From CALDTK01 sp963837005 (lineage in GTDB: Bacteria; Bacteroidota; Bacteroidia; Chitinophagales; Saprospiraceae): a stretch of DNA of 64,000 nt. The DNA lies in contig CAWIMC010000013.1 in the NCBI GenBank assembly GCA_963837005.1, positions 806,001 through 870,000 on the forward strand, read 5' to 3'. Below are positions 18,051 to 27,801 of the stretch, one piece after another. The notes under the pieces were generated by a model. The model saw only the letters and a list, made by a program, of their open reading frames with translations, did no database searches and was not told the DNA's origin. A program made the position numbers and the translations under genes. How positions within the stretch are numbered: position 1 is the first letter of the stretch; the number at the start of each line of letters is the position of its first letter.

Positions 18051-18965
18051 ATGCAGCTCCGCTCCCTAGCCTCTCTATTGCTCTGTGGTGCGCTCATGAT
18101 CGCGGCTTGCGCCAAAACCGGTAACTCTAACGCCCCTGAGATCGGTCCGGCTTTCGCCAAAACCAGCCCCGCCGTTGGCCTTCAGCTCTATTCCCTACGC
18201 AACGAGATGGCGCGGAACTTGCCGGCGGCCCTCGACTCCATTCAGGGTTGGGGTATCCGCTACGTCGAGGATGGCAACGACGGTACCTACGGCCTGCCTT
18301 TCGACGAGTACAGGGGCATCCTCGCCGCACACGATATTGAAATGGTGAGTGTGTCGACTCCCTTCGAGGAACTCCGCGACTCCGTCGACAAGGTCGTGGT
18401 CCGCGCCCAGGCCTACGGAGCCAAGTATGCAGTCTGTTTCTGGATTCCGCACGCCGACACACTACTCACGCCCGATGAGGCCGCGGGCGCGATCGAGGTC
18501 TTCAACGCCGCAGGACAAGTTTTGGCGAAAGCCGGCATCACCCTCGCCTACCACCCCCATGGCTACGAGTTCTCCCCGCACCCGGCGGGTGGCTTGGTGC
18601 TCGATGAGATCATCCGTCGCTCCGACCACTTCGACTTCGAGATGGACATCTACTGGATTGCGCTGCCGGGCCAGGATCCGATCGAGTGGCTGCGTCGCTA
18701 CCCCGACCAGTGGGTGCTGATGCACCTCAAGGACTGCGAGCGCGGGCCTGGTAAGGTGCCACACCTCCCCCATGACGTCAATTTGGAGTGGAACGTCACG
18801 CTCGGCACGGGACAATTTCCGATCGCGGAGGTAATCCGGGAGGCGAGGCAGATGGGGATACCGTACCTGTTCGTCGAGGACGAAAGTTCGAAGGTTTTGG
18901 CGCAAGCCGGGGGGAGTGCAGCGTTCGTGGCGAGGGTATTGGCGGAGTCTGTCGAGCCGAACTAA
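18051..18965 (+). CDS. TIM-barrel isomerase-like lipoprotein
   Basis: A 304-residue sugar phosphate isomerase/epimerase-family protein. It has a lipoprotein signal (LLLCGALMIAACAK, Cys about 20), so it acts in the periplasm or at a membrane surface. Barrel motifs are GLQLYSLRNEM, LAYHPHGYEFSP, FEMDIYWIALPGQDP, VLMHLKDCERG and YLFVEDESS; the Glu/Asp/His residues fit a metal site. Four hairpin motifs lie within it, at 18104, 18149, 18520 and 18895, the highest density of any gene here. The tail overlaps nothing; the hybrid kinase starts 58 bases later. Confidence 0.88.
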   Translation: MQLRSLASLLLCGALMIAACAKTGNSNAPEIGPAFAKTSPAVGLQLYSLRNEMARNLPAALDSIQGWGIRYVEDGNDGTYGLPFDEYRGILAAHDIEMVSVSTPFEELRDSVDKVVVRAQAYGAKYAVCFWIPHADTLLTPDEAAGAIEVFNAAGQVLAKAGITLAYHPHGYEFSPHPAGGLVLDEIIRRSDHFDFEMDIYWIALPGQDPIEWLRRYPDQWVLMHLKDCERGPGKVPHLPHDVNLEWNVTLGTGQFPIAEVIREARQMGIPYLFVEDESSKVLAQAGGSAAFVARVLAESVEPN

Positions 18966-19022
18966 GCGCGCGACAGGATACTCGCTTTGTGGCATGCCCT
19001 TTGGCCTAGCCACGGCGACTTT

Positions 19023-21344
19023 ATGCGGAGTTCCCTTTCATACATCGCGGGTGTATTGGTCGGCCTGTGCTGGCTGGCGACAAGCGAGCAGGTGTTGGCC
19101 AACGACGTAATCCCCGCGGAGTGGCACCTAGCCTGGGATACGCTCGCCGCCCCAACCGATGTCGAATTTCTGGCCACCCAGCCCTTGCGCAGGTTTGCCA
19201 AGCCTTGGGGCGATGGCACAACGGCGGCCCAGGGCCACGCCACGTACTACACCCGGATCCATACCGATGCCAGTCGAACAAATAAGCTCTACGGGTTGGT
19301 ACTGCCCGAGATGTATACCTCCTATCGCCTCTACGCCAACGGTGTCGAGGTAGCCGCGTGCGGGGAGGTGGGCACCAGCTTCGAGACACAAGTCGGGTTT
19401 CACGTCGGGCGACTGGCGCGGCTCCCGAGGGCCGATACGATCGACCTCGTGCTCCACGTCGCCAACTACGTCCACTACCGCGGTGGACCCATTCACGACC
19501 TCGTCTTTGGGGTCTATGATGATTTGCTGTCTGAGCGGGTCCACTATTACATCTCGGTATGTCTGCTGGCGGCGCTCTACCTCCTGGCGGCCTTCGTGAT
19601 GTATGCAAGTTGGCGCCTCTTCGGCGATTCGACACTGCCGTTGTGGGCGGCGGGCGTAAGTGCGGCGATGTTCTACCGCAGCATAGGTGCCGGGGAGCAC
19701 CTGCTGCACGAGGTGCTCCCCGACCTACCGTACGAGCTGTCCATGCGCCTGGAGTACCTGAGCCTCTACGCGCTCAACTACTGCTACTGGGAGCTCGTCT
19801 ACCGCATGACGGACCGGACCATGCCCCTGACGCTGATCCGTGCCATACGGGTGAGTCACGTCGTATTCGTCAGCATTGTGATGGTGGCGTCTATCCACAC
19901 CTTCACCGGCCTGCTGTTCCCCGTGCAGATGTTCATCCTCTCGAGCATCTTCTACCTTATGGTCTTGCTCGTCCGGTGGGCGGCGCGGGACTGGTGCGCC
20001 AATTATTACGGGGCCATCAGCTTTGTGGCGATGGCGACGAGCGCTACGGGCGCCATCGTGCAAAACCTGAACCTCTACCCGGTGTCGGCGTGGTTTGTGA
20101 CGCTCGTGGTGGCGCTCCAGATGGCGACGCTGTTCATCCACGTCAACCGCACCTCCATTCTCGGACTCAAGCAACTCCGCCTCACCGCCGAGGAGGGGTC
20201 TCGCGCCAAGTCGACCTTCCTGGCCACGATGAGCCACGAGATCCGCACGCCCATGAATGGCGTCCTCGGGATGACGAGCCTCCTGGCGGATACGCATCTC
20301 ACCGAGGAGCAGCGTCGCTTCGTGGACACGATCCGGCTCTCCGGCCAGAACCTCATTACGATCATCAATGACATCCTCGACTTCTCGAAGGTGGACGCTG
20401 GGCACATGCAGTTGGAACTACAGCCCGTCGAGATCGCGAGCCTCCTGGAGAACACCGCCGCCCTCGTGTCCGGCAATGCCCAGCAGAAGGGTATTGCCCT
20501 CGACATAGCTATTGAGCAAGGTTGGGATAGCGTGGTCGTCGAGACCGACGCCACGCGTGTCTCGCAGGTGGTCACCAACTTGCTCAGCAACGCGCTCAAG
20601 TTTACCGACAGCGGTAAAGTGCGACTCGTTCTCGGGGGCACGTTGAGCGCCGACACAGCTGAGGTGATCATCGACGTCGTAGACAGTGGCATCGGGATGA
20701 CGGACGAGCAAGTCGGGCGACTGTTTACGAGTTTTGCGCAAGCGGACTCCTCCATCTCGCGCCGCTTTGGGGGCACGGGCCTCGGCCTGGCCATCTCCAA
20801 GCAGCTCGTCGAACTCATGGGCGGGGCCATCGCCGTAGCTAGCACGCCTGGGAAGGGGTCGACGTTTTCCGTTACGCTTTCGCTAAAACGCCTTGCGGAC
20901 GTCTCGCTCGACGCAAAAGCCCTAGCGCCAAAGCCAGACGTCCTAGCCGACACCCCCCTGCCGCCGATGCGCATCCTCGTGGCCGAGGACCACCCCATCA
21001 ATCAGAAGCTGATCGCCACCATCCTCACGAAGTGGGGCTACGCGCCCGATTTGGTCGCCAACGGCCTCGAGGCCATTGACGCGATCGACCGCCAGGGCTA
21101 CGACCTCATCTTCATGGACATGCAGATGCCCGAGTGCGACGGCGTCGAGGCCACGCGCCGCATCCGCGAGCGGCACCCGGCCTCGGAGGTTACCATCGTC
21201 GCCCTCACGGCCAACGCCCAGGCCAGTGATCGTGATAAGTGCCTCGCCGCCGGGATGCAAGCCTTCGTGACGAAGCCGTTTCGCGCCGACGAGATCCGCG
21301 CCGCCATCCTCGCCACGCGTACCCTGGCGACAGGAGTCGAGTAG
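19023..21344 (+). CDS. hybrid sensor histidine kinase/response regulator
   Basis: A 773-residue hybrid kinase. A signal peptide is followed by a periplasmic 7TMR-DISMED2-like domain (TYYTRIHTDAS, YRLYANGVEVAACGEVG), then about seven membrane helices (about 180-370), a HisKA domain (TFLATMSHEIRTPMNGVLGM), HATPase_c (NLLSNALKFT, DSGIGMT, GTGLGLAIS) and a C-terminal receiver (ILVAEDHPINQKL, phospho-acceptor in IFMDMQMPECDG, KPF). There is no HPt domain, so the phosphorelay partner is elsewhere. Confidence 0.93.
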   Translation: MRSSLSYIAGVLVGLCWLATSEQVLANDVIPAEWHLAWDTLAAPTDVEFLATQPLRRFAKPWGDGTTAAQGHATYYTRIHTDASRTNKLYGLVLPEMYTSYRLYANGVEVAACGEVGTSFETQVGFHVGRLARLPRADTIDLVLHVANYVHYRGGPIHDLVFGVYDDLLSERVHYYISVCLLAALYLLAAFVMYASWRLFGDSTLPLWAAGVSAAMFYRSIGAGEHLLHEVLPDLPYELSMRLEYLSLYALNYCYWELVYRMTDRTMPLTLIRAIRVSHVVFVSIVMVASIHTFTGLLFPVQMFILSSIFYLMVLLVRWAARDWCANYYGAISFVAMATSATGAIVQNLNLYPVSAWFVTLVVALQMATLFIHVNRTSILGLKQLRLTAEEGSRAKSTFLATMSHEIRTPMNGVLGMTSLLADTHLTEEQRRFVDTIRLSGQNLITIINDILDFSKVDAGHMQLELQPVEIASLLENTAALVSGNAQQKGIALDIAIEQGWDSVVVETDATRVSQVVTNLLSNALKFTDSGKVRLVLGGTLSADTAEVIIDVVDSGIGMTDEQVGRLFTSFAQADSSISRRFGGTGLGLAISKQLVELMGGAIAVASTPGKGSTFSVTLSLKRLADVSLDAKALAPKPDVLADTPLPPMRILVAEDHPINQKLIATILTKWGYAPDLVANGLEAIDAIDRQGYDLIFMDMQMPECDGVEATRRIRERHPASEVTIVALTANAQASDRDKCLAAGMQAFVTKPFRADEIRAAILATRTLATGVE

Positions 21345-21514
21345 CCGTCCGATGCTGAGCCGCACTGGCGCTGTTGCGTAGTCTGCCGGAGGAGGGCGAC
21401 ATTCCATGGTTGATCTCCTAGAGCGTGCGGTAAATTTTCCGCTGACAGATGACGATCCGCAGTGGGAAGCGATCGTCGCAACGGAGGCCCCCGCGAGAGT
21501 TGCTGGCGCGAAAG

Positions 21515-21605
21515 CGCGACGGGGGCTAGGTCGTCATCGCCCCACCTCGACGATGCTGTCTACTCCACTGGCGCCTGGACCGCTACAGTCCTGACTCTTC
21601 AGATC
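21515..21605 (+). pseudogene. PIG-L deacetylase N-terminal remnant
   Basis: One frame reads SPHLDDAVYSTGAW, matching the metal-binding motif SPHLDDAVFSVG of the intact PIG-L gene at 15467. It is followed by TVLTLQIFAKGG, the expected next strand. No start, downstream domain or second His motif is present. The upstream VVIAP-like residues are in another frame, so at least one indel has occurred. Confidence 0.45.
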
Positions 21606-22018
21606 TTTGCGAAGGGCGGAGGACGTCGAGTCTCGTGCTATCCGGTGCCAGCGTAGAGCAATGGACCAGGACGGGACTGCAAATTTTGAAAAGGGGGCGA
21701 AACTGGCCTCCCCCTCTTCACGACAATAGTCTGGGGTAAGCTTGAGTCGTCTAACAGCCGCTGGCCTCGATCCTTTTCCGTCGCGATCTGATTGATTCGC
21801 TGTCTGTAGCAGGGCCACACATCTGCATCACTCGCAAGGCGTAGAACTCGTCGGCGCACTGTAATTCTACTACTGAAGTCGAGTAAGGTCTCGACGCGAG
21901 TCCCTGCACCCGCGACGAGCTCGCGTGCGATTGTCCGCTGCGAGTACGCCTGGCAGTGTTTGGGGCAAACGCCGAGGCGCTCGGACCTTAAGAGTAAATC
22001 GAGTTCACGTAAGCAAAA

Positions 22019-22052
22019 GTAGCCGGAACCCCAAACATGGAGTCCCGGCTAC
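22019..22052 (-). terminator. hairpin downstream of the TonB-like gene
   Basis: Perfect arms GTAGCCGG / CCGGCTAC with an 18-base loop, about 75 bases past the stop of the leftward gene at 22127. On that strand ACTTTTGCTT follows, a weak U-rich tail. Confidence 0.45.
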
Positions 22053-22126
22053 GCTACAAGTCTACTGCTGGGAATCGGGATCAGGAGTGGCGACTGGGGG
22101 GCGGCCGTATCGCGCACTGCTCATCC

Positions 22127-22594
22127 TCAGAGCTTGAAGTCTACGGCCACGCGGATATTGCGAGCGAAGGCCCGGCCGCGAAGACGCGCCGGCGTGAACG
22201 CACCGAGAGATTCGACGGCGGCCACGGCGGCGGCGTCGCAGTCCTCGCTGACGCTTTCGATGACGTGGGTGACGGTAGCCCCTCCTTGCTCGTCGATGCG
22301 GACGCGGAGCACCACGGTGCCTTCGATACCATTGTTTTGTGCGACGGCGGGGTAGACGAGGGCCGCGGCGAGGGTGGCTTCGAGTTCGGCGGCGCCGGCG
22401 GCGTAGGCGGGCATGAGCACGGTGGTAGCCACGGCTTCGGCGGCGGTAGCCTTCGTCGTGGTTGGGGTGTCGTGGGTACGGTGGGTAGGTGCGGTCGATA
22501 CGTTGGAGGCGTACATGGCGTCCTGGGCAAAGGCACCGGCACCGGTGGTAGCGACGAGAAGGAGGGCGGCGAGGAGGTTGATGGACTGGGACAT
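22127..22594 (-). CDS. secreted TonB C-terminal-domain protein
   Basis: A 155-residue protein with a signal peptide (MSQSINLLAALLLVATTGAGAFAQ) and a C-terminal TonB-like domain (GTVVLRVRIDEQGGATVTHVIESV...FTPAR, about 90-150). There is no N-terminal membrane anchor, and the signal is cleavable. It is therefore a periplasmic TonB-CTD protein rather than a classical energy transducer. The ATG at 22594 is chosen because the signal peptide begins there. Role unknown. Confidence 0.8.
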   Translation of the reverse strand: MSQSINLLAALLLVATTGAGAFAQDAMYASNVSTAPTHRTHDTPTTTKATAAEAVATTVLMPAYAAGAAELEATLAAALVYPAVAQNNGIEGTVVLRVRIDEQGGATVTHVIESVSEDCDAAAVAAVESLGAFTPARLRGRAFARNIRVAVDFKL

Positions 22595-22833
22595 GGTAGA
22601 GTGATTTCGGAGACCCTTCTGGGCGTGTGATGAGAGGTGTAGCAGTGGTTGGTTAGCCACTGTAGTGTGATTGCATCCGCAAGATCAGGTGGTGGTGCCC
22701 CTTGGGGTGTCTGCTTTCAGCGAACGAGCTCCTAATCCCAGTCGGCGGGCGGAACTCGTCAGTTAGCCTTTGAGCTGCTCGGCCGTACGTAGTGCAGATG
22801 GATGATCAGGTCCTGATCTACAGGCTATTGCGC
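22595..22833. other. intergenic gap
   Basis: Between two leftward genes; it probably holds the promoter of the TonB-like gene. I see no gene. Confidence 0.4.
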
Positions 22834-24768
22834 TCAGGCGCTGAACTCCAGCCAGGTTCGGTAGCCGCCCTCCCCGCGTTCGACCTGCGGCATCGTACCG
22901 AGTTTTTGCGAAAGCAGCCCCACCAACTGCGTACCGAAGCCCGTCGATGTCATGCCCGGCGGGCCATCCAGGGTAAAATCGTCTTCGTGGAGGGAAGCGC
23001 CTACGCCGTCGTCGGCTACCTCGAAGCGGTAGCGTCCAGGCGCGAGTTGCCGCAACCGCACCCACACCGTGCCGGTGGGCGCGTGCCCCACGAGCGCATC
23101 CGTTGCGGCAAAGGCGTACTTGAAGGCATTGCTGATGAGCTCGTTGGCAATCAAGCCGATCTCGATGGCGAGCTGCACCGGGAATTCGACCGCGTCGGAC
23201 TCGACCGCCACCGCGACCTCATCGCGCCCGAAGGCATCGCGCAGGGTCTCGGTGAGCTCCTGGAGGTAGGAGTCCATGCGGACCTCGGTAAGTCGCCCGC
23301 GCGAGTACAGCCGCTGGTGGATGAGGCCCATGGCCTCGACGCGGTGCTGCGATTCCTGGATCGCGGTGACGGCCACCGGGTCGGTGACGTGGCGGCGCTG
23401 GAGGTAGAGGAGACTCGAGAGCACCTGGAGGTTGTTCTTGACGCGGTGGTGCACCTCGTGGACGAGGGTCTCGCGCTCGCGGGTGCGGCGGCGCAGCTTG
23501 ATGGCCAGTACGCCGACGATGCCGACACCTAGCAGTGAGAGTGCTAGGAGGCCGATGGTGAGGTAGAGGTTGCGGCGCTGGGTGGTGAGTTGGTCGGTCT
23601 GCGACTCGATCTCGCGCTGCTTCTCGGCGGTTTGGTAGCGGGTCTCGAGTTCGGAGAGGGCGTCGGCGTTGCGGCTCAGGTAGAGGCTGTCCTTTGCAGC
23701 GCTGGCGAGTTGAGAATAGTGGTAGGCGGAGTCGTAGCGGTTGAGGGCGACGAAGGTCTGTGTGAGGCCATCGTAGACGCTCTTCGTTTCGTACGTGCCC
23801 GGGGTTTCGTACACGATCGCGAGCGCTATTCGCAGCAACTCGAGAGACCTCGTCATGCGGCCCAAGCCCTGGAAGGCCATCGCTAATGAGACCGTCGGTT
23901 CGGCGTCTACGTACCGCTCGCCGAAGAGACTTTCAGCAATGTCGCCGGCCTCTGTGTATACCTTTATACACTCAGCGTATTCCCGTGTAGATAGCAGGGC
24001 GACACCAAGGTCGCCGAGCGCCTCGTAAAGGTGGATGGGGACCTGGTAAGCTCGCGCTAAGTCAACTGTCTGGCGAGCGATCAATACGGCCTCTGCCCCG
24101 CGACCTTGGCCCGCGAGTCCCTGCGCAACCATCCCTATGGCCCCAACCATGACAGCGGTGTCTCTAACCTCCGCAGCGATACGAAAGCTAAGCCGTGATT
24201 GACGCTCCGTATCTACATACCGGCCAGAGGTGTGGAATGCAGTTGCGAGGCTCAAGTGCAAAAGCCCTTCCCCCTCTCGATCACCGAGTGCGGAGTAAAG
24301 TCTTAATCCTTTCTCGAAGCTACGTAGCGACGCTGCATATCGACCGAACCAAAGGTGGTTCATGCCGATCATGTAGTGGGTTTGTGCCGTTTCGGCACTG
24401 TCTTGCACATTCTCGAAGTGCGCGAGTACCAAAGTGTAATAGTGCCTAGCGGTATCGTCCTGTAGTAGATTGTTTGCGTTGATGCCCAGCAGCGTGTGCA
24501 GTTCGGCGAGTAGCTCGGCGTCGGGACTCGGGTCGAGCTGCCGAGCGCGGGTTTGTGCTGCACGCGCCACCTCCTGCGAGAAAGCAACGTCGCTCACCAT
24601 CGTTCTATCCGAAAGCCTAAGTAAACTCCAGACTGAACTCGTGTCAATCGGTAGACTCGTCAACGAATCCAAGAGGTGCTGATTTTTCGCCTGCGGTAGG
24701 TTTTGCGAAAGCACACTATTCCCTACTAGCATCAGCAAGACCGCTGTCCCGGCTATTCGCCTACGCAT
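22834..24768 (-). CDS. TPR-containing sensor histidine kinase (HisKA_2 type)
   Basis: A 644-residue kinase. It has a signal peptide, a periplasmic helical region with tetratricopeptide-like repeats (about 60-380), a coiled segment and one membrane helix (LYLTIGLLALSLLGVGIVGV). Then comes a HisKA_2 dimerisation domain with the phospho-His in VHEVHHRVKNNLQVLSSLL and a HATPase_c domain (IGLIANELISNAFKYAF, VADDGVGA, TGFGTQLV). Its 5' end overlaps the 3' end of the LytTR regulator gene by 8 bases, so the two form a two-component pair in one transcript. Confidence 0.92.
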   Translation of the reverse strand: MRRRIAGTAVLLMLVGNSVLSQNLPQAKNQHLLDSLTSLPIDTSSVWSLLRLSDRTMVSDVAFSQEVARAAQTRARQLDPSPDAELLAELHTLLGINANNLLQDDTARHYYTLVLAHFENVQDSAETAQTHYMIGMNHLWFGRYAASLRSFEKGLRLYSALGDREGEGLLHLSLATAFHTSGRYVDTERQSRLSFRIAAEVRDTAVMVGAIGMVAQGLAGQGRGAEAVLIARQTVDLARAYQVPIHLYEALGDLGVALLSTREYAECIKVYTEAGDIAESLFGERYVDAEPTVSLAMAFQGLGRMTRSLELLRIALAIVYETPGTYETKSVYDGLTQTFVALNRYDSAYHYSQLASAAKDSLYLSRNADALSELETRYQTAEKQREIESQTDQLTTQRRNLYLTIGLLALSLLGVGIVGVLAIKLRRRTRERETLVHEVHHRVKNNLQVLSSLLYLQRRHVTDPVAVTAIQESQHRVEAMGLIHQRLYSRGRLTEVRMDSYLQELTETLRDAFGRDEVAVAVESDAVEFPVQLAIEIGLIANELISNAFKYAFAATDALVGHAPTGTVWVRLRQLAPGRYRFEVADDGVGASLHEDDFTLDGPPGMTSTGFGTQLVGLLSQKLGTMPQVERGEGGYRTWLEFSA

Positions 24769-25495
24769 TCTTCAGGGCCTTCATCAAGTCCTCGCGTGAA
24801 CTCTTGCTCACCGGCACCCGCCGCCCGTCGATCTGCACGAAGGCGTACGCGATCTCCTCGACGTGGCGCAGGTTGATGATGTACGAGCGGTGCGTTCGCA
24901 CGAACGGCCCGTCCTCCGGGAGCAACTCCGCGAATTTCTTCAGCGTCCGCGTGACGAGGTAGTCCTTGTCCTTGGTCACGATGCGGCAGTAGTAGTCGTC
25001 GGCCTGGACCCACAGTATGTCCGAGATCAGCACGCGGTGGAGGCGGTCTTTCACCTTCACGAAGAGTCGGTCCTGCAGGCGGTAGACGTCTTCTCCGTCC
25101 GAGCCCTCGTTGACCGGTGGCGGCGGGCTCCCGATGGCGAGCTCGATAGTGTTGCGCAGGTCACGCGCGCGGAAGGGCTTCCCGAGGAAGGCGCGGGGGT
25201 GGAGTTTGCGGGCCCGCGCGAAGGTGGCCTCGTCGGTGTTGCTCGTCAGGAAGACCACGGCCGCGTCGGGGCAGCTTTCGCGAAAACGTGCCACCGTGTC
25301 GATGCCGTCGAGGTCGCCGGCCAACTGGACATCCATGAGTACCAGCTGCGGGGTTTGCGCCAGGATGGCCTCCAGGGCGTCCTCGCCCCTCGCGAACGTA
25401 GCCGGGCGGCCGTAGCCGAGGTCACAAATACGCTCGGCGAGGTCGGCGGCGATGATGGGGTCGTCCTCGACGACGACGATCTGGTGGCTGGCCAT
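24761..25495 (-). CDS. LytTR-family response regulator
   Basis: A 244-residue regulator. The N-terminal receiver has acidic pocket VVVEDD, phospho-acceptor in LVLMDVQLAGD (Asp about 56) and the Lys in FLGKPFRARDL. A C-terminal LytTR DNA-binding domain (about 145-240) carries ILWVQADDYYCRIVTKD, FVRTHRSYIINLRHVEEI and GRRVPVSKSSREDL. The ATG at 25495 gives the normal receiver start; the longer open frame upstream is not conserved-looking. It partners the TPR kinase that follows it. Confidence 0.93.
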   Translation of the reverse strand: MASHQIVVVEDDPIIAADLAERICDLGYGRPATFARGEDALEAILAQTPQLVLMDVQLAGDLDGIDTVARFRESCPDAAVVFLTSNTDEATFARARKLHPRAFLGKPFRARDLRNTIELAIGSPPPPVNEGSDGEDVYRLQDRLFVKVKDRLHRVLISDILWVQADDYYCRIVTKDKDYLVTRTLKKFAELLPEDGPFVRTHRSYIINLRHVEEIAYAFVQIDGRRVPVSKSSREDLMKALKNA

Positions 25496-25739
25496 ACTTT
25501 TGGAGACTGAGGCCCCGCACACGGGGCGCGGGAGGTTGGGATGCTGCACGACTGGGATCAGCGCAACGGTGCGTAAGTTAGCCAGTAGTCTGTCTACGAG
25601 GGTGATGCGCACAAGCTAGGTCCGCGCCATCGACGGGTCGGACCGCGGATCAGCGAAAGGCCCGCTGCGGCCAGGGAGGCGCCCCCTGCGTCCAGGTAGG
25701 CTGCCACCGGCCGGGACAGCCGCTTACCTTGCCGCCGCT
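25496..25739. other. divergent intergenic region
   Basis: Separates the leftward regulator gene from the rightward symporter operon, so both promoters should lie here. I could not assign a convincing promoter sequence. Confidence 0.35.
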
Positions 25740-25916
25740 TTGCTACCCACCCCCCGCGACTCCACCCCTGCCCCGGCGCCCGAGCCGAGCGCCATCTCCG
25801 ACGACGATGCGCCCCCACCCATCCTCGGCACCTGGCCGCGGCTCTACGCCTTCGTGGTCGTCTGGCAGGTCTGCCTCGTCATCGCGCTGCTCTATTTCCA
25901 ACGCACTTACCAGTAA
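25740..25916 (+). CDS. 58-residue single-helix membrane protein
   Basis: A short reading frame starting at TTG 25740: LLPTPRDSTPAP... a proline/acid-rich head, then one membrane helix (LYAFVVVWQVCLVIALLYF) and a short tail ending QRTYQ. Its TAA overlaps the ATG of the symporter by one base (TAATG), strongly implying co-translation. Small membrane proteins often precede sodium:solute symporters in bacteria; whether this one belongs to a named family I cannot say. Confidence 0.65.
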   Translation: MLPTPRDSTPAPAPEPSAISDDDAPPPILGTWPRLYAFVVVWQVCLVIALLYFQRTYQ

Positions 25917-27682
25917 TGCAGACCCTCGACTGGATCGTCATGTCGGTGACGCTCATCAGCATCGTCGCCTACGGAGCCTGGAAGACGCGCCGCGTCGACA
26001 CCGCGGAGAGCTACCTCCTCGGCGATCGTGACCTCCACTGGTCGACCATCGGCCTCAGCATCATGGCCACACAGGCCTCGGCCATCACCTTCCTCTCGAC
26101 GCCCGGACAGGCCTACGAGTCCGGCATGGGCTTCGCGCAGTTCTACTTTGGCCTGCCGCTGGCCATGGTACTGCTCAGCGTCTTCGTGCTGCCGATCTAC
26201 TACAAACTCAAGGTCTACACCGCCTACGAGTACCTCGAAGGGCGCTTCGACTTGCGAGCGAGGACACTTACGGCCTGGCTCTTCTTGCTACAGCGTGGAC
26301 TGGCGGCTGGCATCACGATTTATGCTCCGAGTATCATTTTGAGTACCATCCTCGGGTGGAACTTGACGGCCACTTTGCTCGTCATGGGCGGGGTCGTGAT
26401 CGCGTACACGGTCTTCGGCGGCACGAAGGCCGTAAGCGTCACCCAGAAGCAGCAGATGCTCGTCATCCTGGTTGGCATGTTTACCGCCGGGGTCTTCCTC
26501 GTGCAACAGCTCCCCGAGGGAATTGGCATGGGGGACGCCCTCAACATCGCCGGGAAGATGGGCAAGCTCGAACTCGTAGATTTGGAGTTCGACCTGTCCA
26601 AGCGCTACAACATCTGGTCGGGCGTGCTGGCGGGCCTTTTCCTTTTCACGAGCTACTTCGGCACCGACCAGAGCCAGGTGCAGCGCTACCTCTCGGGCGC
26701 GTCGCTCAACGAGAGTCGCCTCGGCTTGCTGTTCAATGCAATGATCAAGGTGCCGATGCAGGTGCTCGTGCTCTTCGTCGGCGTGCTGGCGTTCGTGTTC
26801 TTCCAGTTTCAGCGCCCGCCGGTGCACTTCAACCGCGCCAACGTGGAGTTGATCGAGCGTAGTGAGAAGGCGGACAGTTTCGCTTTCGCCAAAACCCGCT
26901 ACGACGCCATCCACGCCGAGAAGGCCCTTGTGATGCGGTCCTTGGCCGAGGGAATAAGGCGAGAAGACCCCAACAATAGTAGCTTAGGGGATTCCCGAGC
27001 CGCTGATCTCGAGCGGGCTAAAGCCCTCGATAGGCGCGAGCACGAGGTCCGCGCCGAGGTGGACGGACTCCTGAAGCGCGTCGATCCGAAGATCGAGACC
27101 AAGGACGAGGACTACATCTTCATCAGCTACGTGCTCGGGTACCTGCCCATCGGCATCGTCGGCCTCCTCATCGCGGTCATCTTCTCGGCGGCGATGTCGT
27201 CGAGCGCCTCCGAACTCAATGCCCTCGCCACTACCACCGTCGTAGACGTCTACCGTCGCCGCGTCAAGACCGACGGCACCGACCGCCACTACCTCATCGC
27301 GTCCAAGCTCTTTACCGTCGCCTGGGGGCTGGTGGCGCTCTTCTTCGCGGCCTTCGCGAGCCTGTTCGACAACCTCATCGAGGCCGTCAACGTCATCGGG
27401 TCGGTCTTCTACGGGGCTATCCTCGGGATCTTCGTGTGCGCGTTTTTCTTCAAGAGCATCGGCGGGCGGGCGGTCTTTTACGGAGCCCTCGTGGCGCAGG
27501 GCGTCGTCTTCGTGGTGTATTACCTCAATAGCATTGGTGCCTTCGAGTTTACATATCTGTGGTTCAACCCCTTAGGATGCCTGGTGTGCATCGCAGCAGC
27601 CTTGGTGATACAAGGGAGCTACCCAGAGCCGCTCGAAGTCCCGCCGCTCGAAGACCCCCTGGTTGGGACTACCTCGGCGTAG
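25916..27682 (+). CDS. sodium:solute symporter (SSS family)
   Basis: A 588-residue LeuT-fold transporter with about 13-14 membrane helices. The family sequence GDRDLHWSTIGLSIMATQASAITFLSTPGQAYESG lies near residues 40-75, YTVFGGTKAVSVTQKQQM near 165-180, and FTSYFGTDQSQVQRYL near 245. A hydrophilic loop of about 110 residues (about 300-400) separates later helices and contains a hairpin motif at 26881-26894 (SFAFAKT). Substrate unknown. Confidence 0.92.
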   Translation: MQTLDWIVMSVTLISIVAYGAWKTRRVDTAESYLLGDRDLHWSTIGLSIMATQASAITFLSTPGQAYESGMGFAQFYFGLPLAMVLLSVFVLPIYYKLKVYTAYEYLEGRFDLRARTLTAWLFLLQRGLAAGITIYAPSIILSTILGWNLTATLLVMGGVVIAYTVFGGTKAVSVTQKQQMLVILVGMFTAGVFLVQQLPEGIGMGDALNIAGKMGKLELVDLEFDLSKRYNIWSGVLAGLFLFTSYFGTDQSQVQRYLSGASLNESRLGLLFNAMIKVPMQVLVLFVGVLAFVFFQFQRPPVHFNRANVELIERSEKADSFAFAKTRYDAIHAEKALVMRSLAEGIRREDPNNSSLGDSRAADLERAKALDRREHEVRAEVDGLLKRVDPKIETKDEDYIFISYVLGYLPIGIVGLLIAVIFSAAMSSSASELNALATTTVVDVYRRRVKTDGTDRHYLIASKLFTVAWGLVALFFAAFASLFDNLIEAVNVIGSVFYGAILGIFVCAFFFKSIGGRAVFYGALVAQGVVFVVYYLNSIGAFEFTYLWFNPLGCLVCIAAALVIQGSYPEPLEVPPLEDPLVGTTSA

Positions 27683-27801
27683 ACAGGGGTTCGTGGCCTC
27701 GCTCGCAGAGAGCACGGGCCTGCCTGGATCGCGGGATTTTGACCGGGCTCGCTGTGCTCAACCGTAGGGGTGGCGCACCTTCGTGCCACACGACCGAACA
27801 C

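Larger units (their letters stand above)
21345..22126. other. gene-poor gap with a PIG-L-like remnant
   Basis: No intact gene is recognised in these 780 bases. A short open frame (21406-21594) encodes a peptide without known motifs. A second frame inside it carries a piece of a PIG-L deacetylase, annotated separately. The remaining sequence looks non-coding. Confidence 0.5.

Noticed and set aside
21502..21512. Another TTTT-hairpin copy (GCGCGAAAGCGC)
   Set aside because: It has the GAAA loop and stem but not the T4 tract that defines the family.
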